Notes: generated by a model from the sequence alone, not told the origin. DNA of 64,000 bases from CAYTPI01 sp964439625 (GCA_964439625.1 CAYTPI010000004.1:124001-188000), one strand, 5' to 3'; shown: positions 1 to 9,300, counted from the first letter of the stretch. Numbers and translations are program-made.

Positions 1-877
1 GGTACTTCTTGTCGATCATGTTGCGGTAGGTGAAGGCCACATCGGCATTACTGACGACGCCATCCGCCTTGATCACCTCACCGTTCTTCAAGCGGACGCC
101 TGTGACGCGCTTACCGTTGTCTGGCTCGACGAGGATTTCGTCCACTTCACTGCTCAGGTGGACTTTGCCCCCAAGCTCAGTGAACAGCTTCTCGAAGGCA
201 GCGACCAATGCGCCGGTGCCACCCATGGCATAATGCACACCCCATTCGCGTTCGAGGTAGTGAATCATGGCGTAGATGCTCGATGCGTCATACGGGTTGC
301 CACCGATCAGCAATGGGTGGAATGAGAAGCAAATCCGCAAAAATTCGTCCTTGACGAACTTCGAGACGTAGGGGTAGACGCTCAAATAGGATTGCAGCTT
401 GATCAAATCTGGCGCAACCTTGAGCATGTCCATAATAGACAAGAAAGGGTAGTCGGCTAGCTCGGTGAAGCCCTTATCAAAGATGGCTTTGGTTGAGTTG
501 ATAAAGTCCTGGTAGCCTTGCTTGTCTGCCGGGTTAATCTTGTCGATCTGGCTGAGGATGAAGTCTTCATCACCATTGTAATTGAAGACCTGCCCTTTAT
601 GGTCGAAGATGCGATAATACGGGTCGCACTCGACGAACTCAACATAGTCTGAGCGCTGCTTGCCTGCTAGCTCCCAGATTTCATCAAACATAAAGGGCGC
701 TGTGATAATCGTTGGGCCGCCGTCAAACTTGAAGCCGTTCTGCTCGTAGACGTAAGCGCGCCCACCGAGTTTGTCGCGCTTCTCGATTAGCTCCACATCG
801 TAGCCGTGGGCTGCCAGCCGGGTGGCGGCACCTAACCCGCCGAAGCCACTACCGATCACAATAATTTTCTTACTCAT
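1..877 (-). CDS. crtI: CrtI-type phytoene desaturase-like oxidoreductase, 3' end cut by the window edge
   Basis: The frame starts at an ATG at 877, preceded by AGGA, and runs off the left edge, so only the first 292 codons are seen. The N-terminus is a Rossmann FAD-binding fold (GSGFGGLGAATRL near residues 9-21), then EKRDKLGGRA and FDGGPTIIT, which is the typical beginning of CrtI/CrtN-type carotenoid desaturases and isomerases. Such enzymes dehydrogenate phytoene or related polyisoprenoids using FAD. The segment HYAMGGTGALVAAFEKLF followed by a ferredoxin-like beta region is also usual for the family. A squalene/phytoene synthase gene lies about 43 kb away at 44108-45142. A diapophytoene desaturase or other amine-oxidase-fold enzyme is possible, since the C-terminus is missing. 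Confidence 0.85.
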   Translation of the reverse strand, partial: MSKKIIVIGSGFGGLGAATRLAAHGYDVELIEKRDKLGGRAYVYEQNGFKFDGGPTIITAPFMFDEIWELAGKQRSDYVEFVECDPYYRIFDHKGQVFNYNGDEDFILSQIDKINPADKQGYQDFINSTKAIFDKGFTELADYPFLSIMDMLKVAPDLIKLQSYLSVYPYVSKFVKDEFLRICFSFHPLLIGGNPYDASSIYAMIHYLEREWGVHYAMGGTGALVAAFEKLFTELGGKVHLSSEVDEILVEPDNGKRVTGVRLKNGEVIKADGVVSNADVAFTYRNMIDKKY

Positions 878-1046
878 ACGTCCTGCTTTGTCTCTCATCT
901 TATTTTGTGTGTGTATCGTGAGTGTAGCGCCCTCCACCAATGATATCATTTATGGCGCAAATGTTATGGAGATTCATATAAGGTGCGGGAAACTGCTAAC
1001 TGCATAACACACCTGTACAATGTGCCTTGCTTCAGCAAATTGACGC

Positions 1047-1052
1047 TATAAT
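1047..1052 (+). promoter_or_regulatory. candidate -10 box ahead of the GT-C gene
   Basis: The hexamer TATAAT lies 42 bases before the TTG start at 1095, in the divergent gap between the desaturase and the glycosyltransferase. A weak TTGCTT at 1027-1032 is only 14 bases upstream, so the -35 assignment is poor. Confidence 0.3.
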
Positions 1053-1094
1053 CTTTCAGCATATTGTTGAGGCCACACCAAAGGTGTAATCTGC

Positions 1095-2894
1095 TTGACC
1101 AACGCAGCAACCCAAACCAACAATGGCAAAGTGGCAGTACCTTTTGCTAGGTACCGTTGGTTAATCACGAGTGGCCTCTGCTGCGTGTTGTTTGTGGGGC
1201 TGGGCTTCTACTTGTTTCCGTCTTCGGGCACGGACGATATTTTCATCACCTATGCGGCTGCCGACATCCTCGCGGATACCGGGCAGCTTCTCAACTATAA
1301 TGGCGAACGGCTGGAGCAAAGTTCCAGTCTGTTGAGTGTGCTGTTGTTTGCTACCCTGCACCGTTTGACGGGTGTCTCGCTGCAAATCCTTGGGCCGATC
1401 CTATCGGTTACTGCTGCTTGCGGCGCGCTGATTGCCGTTTACCCGCTCGCTGAACGCATTCAGCGAGGCAGTGGCAGCGTGACATCCGTGCTGTTGGCAA
1501 CGCAGGTCTACTTTCTATATTGGGCGTGGGGCAAGCTGGAGTCAACGTTAGTGGCCTGTTTGCTGCTGCTGCTCATCTTAACTTGGAACCGTCTCCTAGA
1601 AGATGGCCTAAGCAAAGTACGGATTAGCGCTGCGGTGCTGGTTTCTGCCGCTTTTATATTGGTACGCCCCGAAACATTGATTGTCGCCCTCTGCCTGCTG
1701 ATTGCTGTGTTGGCTGCCATTGTCTACTTCTATCGGATAAAACCAACAGGTGATCGCCAGCGGTTACAGTCGGCCTTACGGCGCTGGGCCGTCTTGCTTG
1801 GCATTGTGCTTGTATGCGGCCTGCTACTGTTTGCGTTCCGTAAGCTGTACTTCGATAGTTGGTTCCCCCAACCGGTAGCTGCCAAGGTTGGTGGGGTGTC
1901 GGATAGTTTCCCGACGCGGCAAATTGAAGGCATTCTTTACATCGTGGGTTGGTTGTTCGCGTGGACTCCATCGCTGGTGCCGTCGCTGGTATCTGCGTTG
2001 GTTTTGGCGGGCTATGTGTCGCTGGTGCGTCAGTCACTTGGGCCGCGTTTTAATATACCGTTGTTGCTGACAGTCGCTGCGATGTTTGCCTACTTAGCTT
2101 ATGTGATCGGCGTCGGTGGTGATTGGATGCCAGGGGCGCGCTTCCTTGCGTTCATTGTACCATTGCTGGCTGTTGCCTTGACTTTCCCTGTGATGCTGGT
2201 CATGCGGGCGAACCAAAATGCAGGCGTCGTCTTTACGGCTGCTTTAGTTACAGCGCAGATTTATACCGCTTGGCTTTTTGCCACCACCCGTTTTGATACC
2301 CTCATATTGCCCGTTGCCGACCGCTATGATCAGCACATTCAACAGACGGCCTTCGATGCGCCCACCTACACATGGTTCGAGCGGGTAAACCGCCGCCACA
2401 TCCGCGACATGCCCCTCAGCCATTATCTAGGTGACATAACGGCAGCCATCCAAAGCCAACAATCTGAGGAACCAGTTACAATCTTTACTGGGCAGATGGG
2501 GTTTATTCCTTACAATCTCTACCAGCAAAACCCAAGTGTGGTTTACGTTGATAGTTGGGGCTTGGCATCGACGCACCTGCTTGACTGCCCGCTGTTGGGC
2601 ACCGCGGCAGTCCTAGATTTGTCCCTTGCGCTATTGCGTTCAGAGACGCAGCCAGCCGGGTGCGATTTGCCTGAAATTGACATCATCTACGACCTCATCT
2701 TAAACACAGACGCAGTGACTTTCACTGACCTGTACCGGGATATTGGATATGTAGTTGTCTACCTTCAAGTGGACGATATCAACTTTGTTGGTGGAGTAGG
2801 CAGCATGTTTATTGCCGTACACCAGAGGCATCAAGCTGTCGTCGCTGAGGTTGACATCCCAGAGACCATCTCATTCGCTGATTGGCTTCCCTGA
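1095..2894 (+). CDS. GT-C fold membrane glycosyltransferase (GT39/AftB-like)
   Basis: This 599-residue polytopic protein begins with a TTG at 1095; AAAGGTG lies 8-9 bases upstream and supports that start. After a first membrane segment (about residues 23-43) comes TDDIFITYAAADIL and then LNYNGERLEQSSSLL, which matches the extracytoplasmic acidic loop of lipid-linked-sugar glycosyltransferases of the type annotated as GT39 or arabinofuranosyltransferase-like. About ten hydrophobic segments follow, then a soluble C-terminal domain of roughly 200 residues. Such enzymes move a sugar from a polyprenyl phosphate donor to an acceptor outside the membrane. Donor and acceptor cannot be read from sequence. 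The 3' end overlaps the convergent TetR gene by 24 bases. Confidence 0.72.
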   Translation: MTNAATQTNNGKVAVPFARYRWLITSGLCCVLFVGLGFYLFPSSGTDDIFITYAAADILADTGQLLNYNGERLEQSSSLLSVLLFATLHRLTGVSLQILGPILSVTAACGALIAVYPLAERIQRGSGSVTSVLLATQVYFLYWAWGKLESTLVACLLLLLILTWNRLLEDGLSKVRISAAVLVSAAFILVRPETLIVALCLLIAVLAAIVYFYRIKPTGDRQRLQSALRRWAVLLGIVLVCGLLLFAFRKLYFDSWFPQPVAAKVGGVSDSFPTRQIEGILYIVGWLFAWTPSLVPSLVSALVLAGYVSLVRQSLGPRFNIPLLLTVAAMFAYLAYVIGVGGDWMPGARFLAFIVPLLAVALTFPVMLVMRANQNAGVVFTAALVTAQIYTAWLFATTRFDTLILPVADRYDQHIQQTAFDAPTYTWFERVNRRHIRDMPLSHYLGDITAAIQSQQSEEPVTIFTGQMGFIPYNLYQQNPSVVYVDSWGLASTHLLDCPLLGTAAVLDLSLALLRSETQPAGCDLPEIDIIYDLILNTDAVTFTDLYRDIGYVVVYLQVDDINFVGGVGSMFIAVHQRHQAVVAEVDIPETISFADWLP

Positions 2895-3527
2895 CCTTAT
2901 TTCCGCATCGCTCAGAAAATGTGGCGCGGGTAGGTCGAGCGAGAGACGGCTGTCAATGCTAAGTGGTACCCCCTGCATCATCAGCCAAAAGGCCTTCTTC
3001 GCCATATACTCCGCTGGGTAAGGCTTGCCGTTGTCTAGCCACCAGAGCACCAACCCTACCTGCGCCCCCGCAATGAAATAGCCAATAGTCTCTATTGGCA
3101 GCAGGATGTTATTAGCGACCGGCGCTTTGCTAAGGCCTTCAATAATTCGTTCTGCTAGGTGCCGCTGCATGCTGTCCATGACGGTCTTTGTCGCCTGCGA
3201 GTTCAGCAGCACCCGGTATAGCACCTCTTCTTCTTCGATGTGGTTGTACAGTTCAAGGATAGCACGCCAACCTTCTTTGATGCTTTTTGGCTCAACCGGC
3301 TGAATACGGTTACGCAGTGCATGGTAGAGATTATTAAGGCAGTCTGTGAGCAGTTCTTGTTTGCTGCTGTAATGACGATAAAACGTGATCCGGGCGACTT
3401 CGGCTTCATCCGCAATATCTTTGATCGTGATATCATCGTAATCTTGTTGCGACAGTAACCGCAGTAGGGCGTCACAGAGGCCTCGGCGAGTCTTTCGAAC
3501 GCGGGGGTCGTCCATATTCATGGGCAT
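2871..3527 (-). CDS. TetR/AcrR family transcriptional regulator
   Basis: This 218-residue protein has a classical TetR N-terminal helix-turn-helix: TRRGLCDALLRLL, then ITIKDIADEAEVARITFYRHYSSKQELL at about residues 34-61. The C-terminal ligand-binding half contains a hydrophobic stretch near residues 145-165 and resembles the TetR_C_33-type domain. The ATG at 3527 is supported by AGGTGA seven bases upstream. A short imperfect dyad (ACCT-N7-AGGT at 3536-3550) sits across the ribosome-binding site and could be an autoregulatory operator, which is inference. The regulated genes are unknown; neighbours are a convergent glycosyltransferase and a tRNA-editing gene. Confidence 0.85.
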   Translation of the reverse strand: MPMNMDDPRVRKTRRGLCDALLRLLSQQDYDDITIKDIADEAEVARITFYRHYSSKQELLTDCLNNLYHALRNRIQPVEPKSIKEGWRAILELYNHIEEEEVLYRVLLNSQATKTVMDSMQRHLAERIIEGLSKAPVANNILLPIETIGYFIAGAQVGLVLWWLDNGKPYPAEYMAKKAFWLMMQGVPLSIDSRLSLDLPAPHFLSDAEIRSGKPISE

Positions 3528-3696
3528 AATGTATCACCTGTTATATAGGTTACAGCAGGCTAAAACATAAAAAGATAATACCATAGGTTACTACAACAAT
3601 CGAAACTCTCAACGACTCGTTGCATACAAAGAGATGAGTACTCGTAAAGAGATTGACGCTGACCATCTGTACGCTCGCCGATATGCGCTCAAGTCG

Positions 3697-4905
3697 TCAG
3701 TCCAGCCGCATAATCTCCTGTTTTGCACGAGTAAAAGCAATATCCAACTGCTCTGTTGAGGCGTCCATCCCGCCGCCCTGCGCCATATCAGGCCGGCCGC
3801 CGCCTTGCCCGCTGCCCAGCGTGTTGAAGATCGAACGCAATACTTGGTTCATATTGAGCGCTACATCTTGGCTGCAGGCCGCAATGATATGTGACTTGCG
3901 CCCAGAAGTACCAAGCATTGCGATGGTACGGGGCTGCTCCACCAGTTTGATCGCGAGCAGCTTGGTGTCAATATCGGGGTCAACTAAGGTAATAACCCGG
4001 TAGTTGCCCTGCGGTGGATAGGTTGCGATCAGTTCGCGTGCCATGTAGGCCGCTAACTGTTGGTGTGCGCGTTGAACACGCTGCTGTTTCTCTCGTAGGT
4101 CGCTCTTCAACTGTTGAATAGCCGCCGGGATGTCGCTGACCTGTGCTGAGAGAAGTGCACTGGCCCGCGTCACCACTTGATCTTTGTTGATGTAGTCTTG
4201 CAGCGCTCGACCCCCGCAGACGAACTCGACACGTAGGCCGCCCTTATGGGACTGCACATCGAGAATCTTCAGCAAGCCAACTTCGCCTGTAGCAACAACG
4301 TGTGTCCCGCCGCAGGATGTGGCATCAAACCCCGCTATCTCGATCACCCGCAGCCCCTCGGTCGGCAAGACATCCGGAAGCATGCGAATGCGCACAGTTT
4401 CTGGAACGCGATTCATGGGGTAAACGCGGGCACTGATTTGGCGGTTCTCAACAATGACTTCATTGGCCCGTTTTTCAACAGCATCGATCTCACGCGAGGT
4501 CAGATCGGCACGGTCGAGATCAATCGTCAGGCTGCGGCTGCTGAGATGGAAGCCGACGGTTTCGGTCTGGGTACTCTCGGCAAAAGTCTGCGTCAATATG
4601 TGTTGACCTGTGTGCTGCTGCATGTGGTCGAAGCGGCGGGCCCAATCGATCTCACCATAGACATAGCCCTCATCGATGGGTCCGTCGAGGATATGCAGCA
4701 CTGCTTTGTCACTTGGACGAGTCTGCACGTACAGTACGACTCGCCCATTAAGTAGGCCGCGATCTGACGGTTGACCGCCGCCCTCCGGGTAAAAGTAGGT
4801 GACATCGAGTACAAGCGCGGGGCGCTCAAGATGCTCGGTTTGCTCTACCACACGGGCTTCAAACTGTGTGCCGTAGGCGTCATCAAAATACAGTCGTTTG
4901 GTCAA
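3697..4905 (-). CDS. alanyl-tRNA editing protein (AlaX-like, with DHHA1 domain)
   Basis: This 402-residue protein corresponds to the editing half of alanyl-tRNA synthetase. It hydrolyses misacylated Ser-tRNA(Ala) or Gly-tRNA(Ala). The zinc-binding residues are all visible: H98 and H102 in HMQQHTGQH, C198 in SCGGTH and H202. An N-terminal beta-barrel with YFYPEGGGQPSDRG precedes them, and the C-terminal portion, ending near GSGQGGGRPDMAQGGG, is the DHHA1 domain. No aminoacylation domain is present, so this is a free-standing trans-editing factor of the long AlaX type. The start is a TTG at 4905 with GAGG about 12 bases upstream; an ATG is not available nearby in frame. Confidence 0.9.
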   Translation of the reverse strand: MTKRLYFDDAYGTQFEARVVEQTEHLERPALVLDVTYFYPEGGGQPSDRGLLNGRVVLYVQTRPSDKAVLHILDGPIDEGYVYGEIDWARRFDHMQQHTGQHILTQTFAESTQTETVGFHLSSRSLTIDLDRADLTSREIDAVEKRANEVIVENRQISARVYPMNRVPETVRIRMLPDVLPTEGLRVIEIAGFDATSCGGTHVVATGEVGLLKILDVQSHKGGLRVEFVCGGRALQDYINKDQVVTRASALLSAQVSDIPAAIQQLKSDLREKQQRVQRAHQQLAAYMARELIATYPPQGNYRVITLVDPDIDTKLLAIKLVEQPRTIAMLGTSGRKSHIIAACSQDVALNMNQVLRSIFNTLGSGQGGGRPDMAQGGGMDASTEQLDIAFTRAKQEIMRLD

Positions 4906-4994
4906 CTGATGTCAATCCTCTGATGAAGAGATGGTATGTAATGGGTCAAGCGATGGCGAGCAATTTGGGTACGAGGGAAAGTGTAACTCAATAA

Positions 4995-5027
4995 AACGGC
5001 CTCCATAATCTAATTACGGAGGCCGTT
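4995..5027 (-). terminator. rho-independent terminator of the Bmp-type lipoprotein gene
   Basis: A perfect 10-bp inverted repeat (AACGGCCTCC / GGAGGCCGTT) can extend inward with TAAT/ATTA. Read on the minus strand it is followed by TTTTATTG, as expected downstream of the gene ending at 5064. Confidence 0.8.
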
Positions 5028-5063
5028 ATCTAACGTAAGGTCTAACCGACTATCGGGTGACCC

Positions 5064-6245
5064 TTAGCGAGTGGGGAAGTAGGAAGCGATATCCAGTTCA
5101 CCAGCGATAATCTGGGCTTCGATCTCTTCGACCTCAGCTTGCAGTTCTGCTGGAACCTCATCTTCAAACTCGCCGTAGCCAGCGAGGCCAACGCCACCGT
5201 TTTCCAAGGTGCCGATGTAGTTCTCGCCGCCAGCGAACTCACCATTGAGGACACTCTCGGAGGTCTGGAAGACGGCGTTGTCCATGCGCTTCAGGACGCT
5301 GGTTAGAACCACGTCGCTGAATTCCGGTGCGCTGACGGCCAGGTCGGTATCAACACCGATCATCAGTGTGCCGGGGTTCTCCTGAACAGCAGCGACAGTA
5401 CCCAAACCAACGGGGCCTGCAACTGGGAAGATGATATCTGCGCCGGAGGAAATCAGGTCTTCACCGAGGCGGCGACCGTCGTCAGTTGACTCAAAGTTAC
5501 CTGCGAACAGGTCTAGGCCGATTACTTCAACGTCTGTAGCGTTGACTTCGTTGTAGTAGGCCACACCACCAGCGTAAGCGTCCATGAAGACGGTTACCGG
5601 TGGGATTTCAAGACCACCATAGGTGGCGACGGTGCCCGTTTCAGTCATACCAGCGGCGAGGTAACCAGCCATAAAGGATGGTTCCTCAACGCTGAAGAGC
5701 AGCGGGCGAATGTTCTCTGGGACTTCCTCGTAGGTGAAGTCAATGATAGCGAACGCAGTCTCTGGGTTCTCGGTTGCGAAGGTTAGGGTGTCATCGCCGA
5801 GCAAGAAACCAACCGTTACGATCAGGTCGGTTTCCTGATCAAGGTATTGGGTAATGTTGGTTGCGTAGTCGGTTTGCTGCTGTGACTCAAGGAAGCTGAC
5901 CTCAACGCCCAACTCTTCTTCTGCACGCAGCAGACCGTTCCAAGCGGTTTCATTGAAGGAACGATCATCGATGCCGCCGACGTCGGTAACCATACCAACG
6001 GAGATGGTTTCAGTCATCTCTTCTTCAGCCATTTCCTCTTCGACCATCTCTTCAGCCTCTTCAGCCATCTCTTCGGCCTCTTCAACTGCTTCCTCGGCCT
6101 CAGCCTCGACTGCTTCTGCCGCCTCTTCAACGGTTTCTTCAGCTTCCTCTACAGCTTCTTCAACTTCAGCAGGCGGGGCAGCGCAGGCTACCAAAACTAC
6201 TGACATCAAGGCGATTAACAACAGATACAACGGGGTTTTCTTCAT
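5064..6245 (-). CDS. Bmp/PnrA family ABC substrate-binding lipoprotein
   Basis: The 393-residue product is a nucleoside-type periplasmic-binding lipoprotein of the BmpA/PnrA/Med family. It starts at the ATG at 6245, which has AGGAGGAG seven bases upstream; a longer frame to 6293 has no such signal. Residues 1-20 form a lipoprotein signal (LMSVVLVAC), with lipidation predicted at the cysteine. About 60 residues made almost only of E, A, V and M follow, then the binding domain beginning ISVGMVTDVGGIDDRSFNETAWNG, the hallmark of this family. The cognate ATPase and permease genes are not in the window. Adenosine deaminase lies about 2 kb away, which fits nucleoside salvage but is not proof. Confidence 0.88.
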   Translation of the reverse strand: MKKTPLYLLLIALMSVVLVACAAPPAEVEEAVEEAEETVEEAAEAVEAEAEEAVEEAEEMAEEAEEMVEEEMAEEEMTETISVGMVTDVGGIDDRSFNETAWNGLLRAEEELGVEVSFLESQQQTDYATNITQYLDQETDLIVTVGFLLGDDTLTFATENPETAFAIIDFTYEEVPENIRPLLFSVEEPSFMAGYLAAGMTETGTVATYGGLEIPPVTVFMDAYAGGVAYYNEVNATDVEVIGLDLFAGNFESTDDGRRLGEDLISSGADIIFPVAGPVGLGTVAAVQENPGTLMIGVDTDLAVSAPEFSDVVLTSVLKRMDNAVFQTSESVLNGEFAGGENYIGTLENGGVGLAGYGEFEDEVPAELQAEVEEIEAQIIAGELDIASYFPTR

Positions 6246-6294
6246 GCGGATTCTCCTCCTAGAGTATTGCATGTGAGCGAATACGACATGCACG

Positions 6295-6322
6295 ATTCTA
6301 CAGACTTCTCTGAGATTAACAA
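6295..6322 (-). promoter_or_regulatory. candidate sigma-A-type promoter of the Bmp-type lipoprotein gene
   Basis: On the minus strand TTGTTA, a 16-base spacer and TAGAAT are found. Transcription would begin about 45 bases before the ATG at 6245, leaving a short leader with the strong AGGAGGAG site. Confidence 0.45.
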
Positions 6323-6408
6323 ATCGTTAAACACGTTTGCTTGATTATGCCTCAACTTGATTCTTAAGGGCGAGTCATTAAATAGAATTCGTATTGTGAT
6401 AACTTATA

Positions 6409-6930
6409 TTACCAAGTGATGTCAAGCGTCATCCGGATGGGGTCGATCACCGTTTGCACGATGATGGCCTCCTTGTTGAGCTGCTGCATCAGGGCATAGA
6501 AGGTACCGTACCAATAATCATGAGGCCAAGGGGTGTAAAAATGCAAACAGATATGGCGCTCAGCGAGCCGTTCCGGTTTGATGTGCCCCGGTGTTTCACC
6601 CCGGTAAGGCGCTGCGTAAAAGGCACTAACGTCCATTAAATACGTGTCGATAGTGTATTCTTCGGGAATTTCAAATGTCTCACCGATTGCCTTGCCAATC
6701 GCAACGAGGTCGAGAAAATCGCCATGCTCCTCGACATCCGTTAAGAAATCGAGCAGCTTTCGGATCGGGTACCATGTCTCCGGGTCAATCGACTCAAGGT
6801 CATGAACATAGAGCAGGGTCTCAAACCGATCCCGGTGCAATGATCCCTGCCACCCAAGAAATAAGGCTCCGATGACTTCCGTGTCCGTGTCAAATGTTTT
6901 AAGGCGAATGTGCTGCATATAGTTTGCCAT
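6409..6930 (-). CDS. hypothetical protein, 173 residues
   Basis: I do not recognise this protein. It is predicted to be soluble, acidic and rich in aromatic residues, with a Tyr/Trp/His-rich stretch near residues 128-147 (ICLHFYTPWPHDYWYGTFY). No signal peptide, membrane segment or catalytic motif is visible. The frame is open over 522 bases and has codon use like its neighbours. The ATG at 6930 lacks a clear Shine-Dalgarno sequence; a second in-frame ATG is at 6918. It is divergent from the P450 gene, with only 37 bases between the two start codons, so the two may share regulatory DNA. Confidence 0.6.
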   Translation of the reverse strand: MANYMQHIRLKTFDTDTEVIGALFLGWQGSLHRDRFETLLYVHDLESIDPETWYPIRKLLDFLTDVEEHGDFLDLVAIGKAIGETFEIPEEYTIDTYLMDVSAFYAAPYRGETPGHIKPERLAERHICLHFYTPWPHDYWYGTFYALMQQLNKEAIIVQTVIDPIRMTLDITW

Positions 6931-6936
6931 CCAATC

Positions 6937-6942
6937 TATAAT
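6937..6942 (+). promoter_or_regulatory. candidate -10 box for the P450 gene
   Basis: TATAAT lies 25 bases before the GTG start at 6968, within the 37-base divergent gap. No convincing -35 hexamer is seen. Confidence 0.3.
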
Positions 6943-6967
6943 GAGAAAAACGGATCAAAATAAGTAG

Positions 6968-8200
6968 GTGACTCAAGTGACGCTTAATGACATTGATTTT
7001 TCAAAGCCGGAGGTTGTCCAACAGCCTTACCCCTATTATGCGTATCTTCGCGCTTCTGATCCTGTAAAGTTTGTTAAAACTCGTGGTGTGTGGTTTGTCA
7101 GTCGTTATGAGGATGTCAACCGGCTGCTGCGTGACCGGCGTTTGGGACGACAGATATTACATAAGCATTCCCGTGAGTCTCTCGGATGGGATGCCCCGCC
7201 AGCGCGATACGCCCCCTTTTACCAGATGCAAGACCATGCCATGATGGAGCTTGAGCCACCCGACCATACGCGCTTGAAGATGCTGGTTCAGAAAGCCTTC
7301 ACGCCCAAACATGTGGCTGGCTTGCGCCCACGCATCACTAACATCGCAGCCGACCTAGCGCGTCACTTAGACGCCTCGCGCCCGGTAGATTTGCTGGAAG
7401 AATTTGCTGTGCCGCTGTCTGTGACCGTGATCGCGGAACTGCTGGGCGTGCCCGTCACTGATCGCCCCCAACTGCGCCCGTGGTCAAGCGACATCGTCGC
7501 GATGTTTGAACTGGGTGGCAAAGACTCAGATGTTACGGCAACTCGCGCAGTCCATGCGGTCGAGGCATTTTCGGGTTACCTTCGTGACCTGATCCAGCAG
7601 AAGAAGGCCAACCCACAAAATGATCTACTGTCTGCGTTGGCTGCCGTCGAAGAAGCAGGCGAGCGCTTGAGCGAAGATGAACTGATCGCTACCAGCATTT
7701 TGATACTGAACGCTGGGCATGAGGCCACCGTTAATGTGTTAGGGAATGGTCTCTATGCGTTGTTCAACCACCCTGATCAGCGTGAACTGCTACAAAACTA
7801 CCCAGAGCATTTGCCCAGCGCCATTGAAGAGATGCTGCGCTACGATACGCCTCTGCCGCTGTTCAAGCGCTGGGTGTTAGAGGACTTTAGCTATGCTGGG
7901 GCTGATCTGAAAGTGGGGCAAGAGGTCGCGCTGTTATTCGGGTCAGCTAACCGCGATGAGCGCGAGTTTGAAGACCCCGACCGTTTCGACATTACGCGGC
8001 AGCACAACCCGCATCTATCATTTGGGGCGGGCATCCATTACTGCTTGGGTGCGCCGCTGGCTCGGGCGGAGCTTCAAGTGGCGGTGCAAACCCTGTTTGA
8101 TCGCTTTCCCAAGCTCGAACTGGCTACAGATGACATTCGTTATCATCCGACGTTTGTCTTTCGCGGCCTGACCGCGCTTCCGGTACGTTTGGGTCTATAA
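6968..8200 (+). CDS. cytochrome P450
   Basis: This 410-residue protein is a full-length soluble bacterial P450, a haem-thiolate monooxygenase. The I-helix motif AGHEATVN is present at about residue 257, the ExxR pair lies in the K helix (EEMLRYDTPL), and the haem-binding loop FGAGIHYCLGAPLARAEL places the ligand cysteine at residue 359. Class I bacterial P450s take electrons from a ferredoxin and its reductase, neither of which is nearby. The start is a GTG at 6968 with only a weak ribosome-binding site. Adenosine deaminase follows 38 bases downstream on the same strand, so the two may be cotranscribed, though a biochemical link is not evident. The substrate is unknown. Confidence 0.93.
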   Translation: MTQVTLNDIDFSKPEVVQQPYPYYAYLRASDPVKFVKTRGVWFVSRYEDVNRLLRDRRLGRQILHKHSRESLGWDAPPARYAPFYQMQDHAMMELEPPDHTRLKMLVQKAFTPKHVAGLRPRITNIAADLARHLDASRPVDLLEEFAVPLSVTVIAELLGVPVTDRPQLRPWSSDIVAMFELGGKDSDVTATRAVHAVEAFSGYLRDLIQQKKANPQNDLLSALAAVEEAGERLSEDELIATSILILNAGHEATVNVLGNGLYALFNHPDQRELLQNYPEHLPSAIEEMLRYDTPLPLFKRWVLEDFSYAGADLKVGQEVALLFGSANRDEREFEDPDRFDITRQHNPHLSFGAGIHYCLGAPLARAELQVAVQTLFDRFPKLELATDDIRYHPTFVFRGLTALPVRLGL

Positions 8201-8238
8201 TTAGTCGAAAACCTCCCACAGCATGCGAAAGATGGATC

Positions 8239-9249
8239 ATGATTCCAATCAACGAATGGCCTAAAGTCGAACTCCACCGCCACCTAGAAGGGGCGCTGCG
8301 CTTAACGACCTTGCTCGACCTATTTCAGAAAAACCATAAGCGCCACATGGATATCACGGTTGAGGAACTGGAACCCCTCGTTCAATTGACTGGAAATGAA
8401 CAGAGCTTCTTTGATTGGATACCGATCTTTGATTACTTCATGCCCGCCCTCCAGACTGAGGACGACTTGGTGCGCATCATCGGAGAAGCCGTCGAAGATG
8501 CAGCAGCCGATGGCATCTGCTACCTCGAACTGCGCTATGCGCCCTACTTCATCGCACACTACAACGATCTGCAACCGGAAACCGTTGTTGAGGCTATCAG
8601 TGAGGGTCTACAGCAGGCACACGAACGCGTTGACCTGCCGACGGAACTGATACTCATCGCGCAGCAGTCTGGGGGAGAGGCGGAAGCTAAGCACATCGTA
8701 GAACTAGCGCAGCAGTATCAGCATAGCGCCGTCGATATGGCGGGCGACATGCGCGAACTGCCACTCGATATCTACGCGCCGATCTTCAGTGCTGCGCGTG
8801 ATGCTGGTCTCGGTGTGACGATCCACGCGGGTGAAGTCGCTGGCCCAGACTCAGTCTGGGTTGCCATCACACAACTGCATGCCAGTCGGATCGGACACGG
8901 CGTCCGTGCGATCGAAGACCCGAAGCTGCTCGAAATGCTGGTTGAGCGGGGTATTCTGTTAGAAATATGCCCCTCCAGCAACGTCCAGACGCGGGTGGTC
9001 GAAAGTATTGCGGCCCACCCGATCCGCCAGTTGATGCTGGAAGGGGTCTCAGTGTGTATTAACACCGATGACCCCAGCTTGCAGGATATAACTCTGACTG
9101 GCGAATATACGCAGTTGCAGCAGGTGCATGGCTTCACCAGTAACGATTTCTGGACGGCTAACTTTGAGGCGATCAACGCGGCGTTTACCTCTGAGGCTGT
9201 CAAGCAGCAGGTGCAGCAAAAACTCGAGGCAGCGTATGGCGCCTTTTGA
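8239..9249 (+). CDS. add: adenosine deaminase
   Basis: This 336-residue amidohydrolase carries the metal and substrate residues of adenosine deaminase: H13 and H15 in ELHRHLEGAL, the TIHAGE motif with its catalytic glutamate, SRIGHG, CPSSNVQT, and NTDDPSL near the C-terminus. It converts adenosine or deoxyadenosine to inosine with release of ammonia, using one zinc ion, in purine salvage. The length is normal for the family. The gene sits 38 bases after the P450 gene. Related aminodeoxyfutalosine and adenine deaminases share the fold; the overall spacing here favours adenosine deaminase. Confidence 0.88.
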   Translation: MIPINEWPKVELHRHLEGALRLTTLLDLFQKNHKRHMDITVEELEPLVQLTGNEQSFFDWIPIFDYFMPALQTEDDLVRIIGEAVEDAAADGICYLELRYAPYFIAHYNDLQPETVVEAISEGLQQAHERVDLPTELILIAQQSGGEAEAKHIVELAQQYQHSAVDMAGDMRELPLDIYAPIFSAARDAGLGVTIHAGEVAGPDSVWVAITQLHASRIGHGVRAIEDPKLLEMLVERGILLEICPSSNVQTRVVESIAAHPIRQLMLEGVSVCINTDDPSLQDITLTGEYTQLQQVHGFTSNDFWTANFEAINAAFTSEAVKQQVQQKLEAAYGAF

Positions 9250-9300
9250 CCGTTTAATTAGCGCAAGTGAATTCATGCTGAGTTAAATCAAAATCGACGT

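Noticed and set aside
1654..2037. 127-codon minus-strand frame
   Set aside because: It is antisense to the GT-C gene, and its sequence is rich in Thr, Pro and Gln as random shadows are.
4246..4755. 169-codon plus-strand frame
   Set aside because: It lies antisense within the AlaX-like gene, which has all its catalytic residues.
5953..6276. Serine/alanine-rich 107-codon frame on the plus strand
   Set aside because: It is the antisense of the Glu-rich tether of the Bmp-type lipoprotein, a composition effect.
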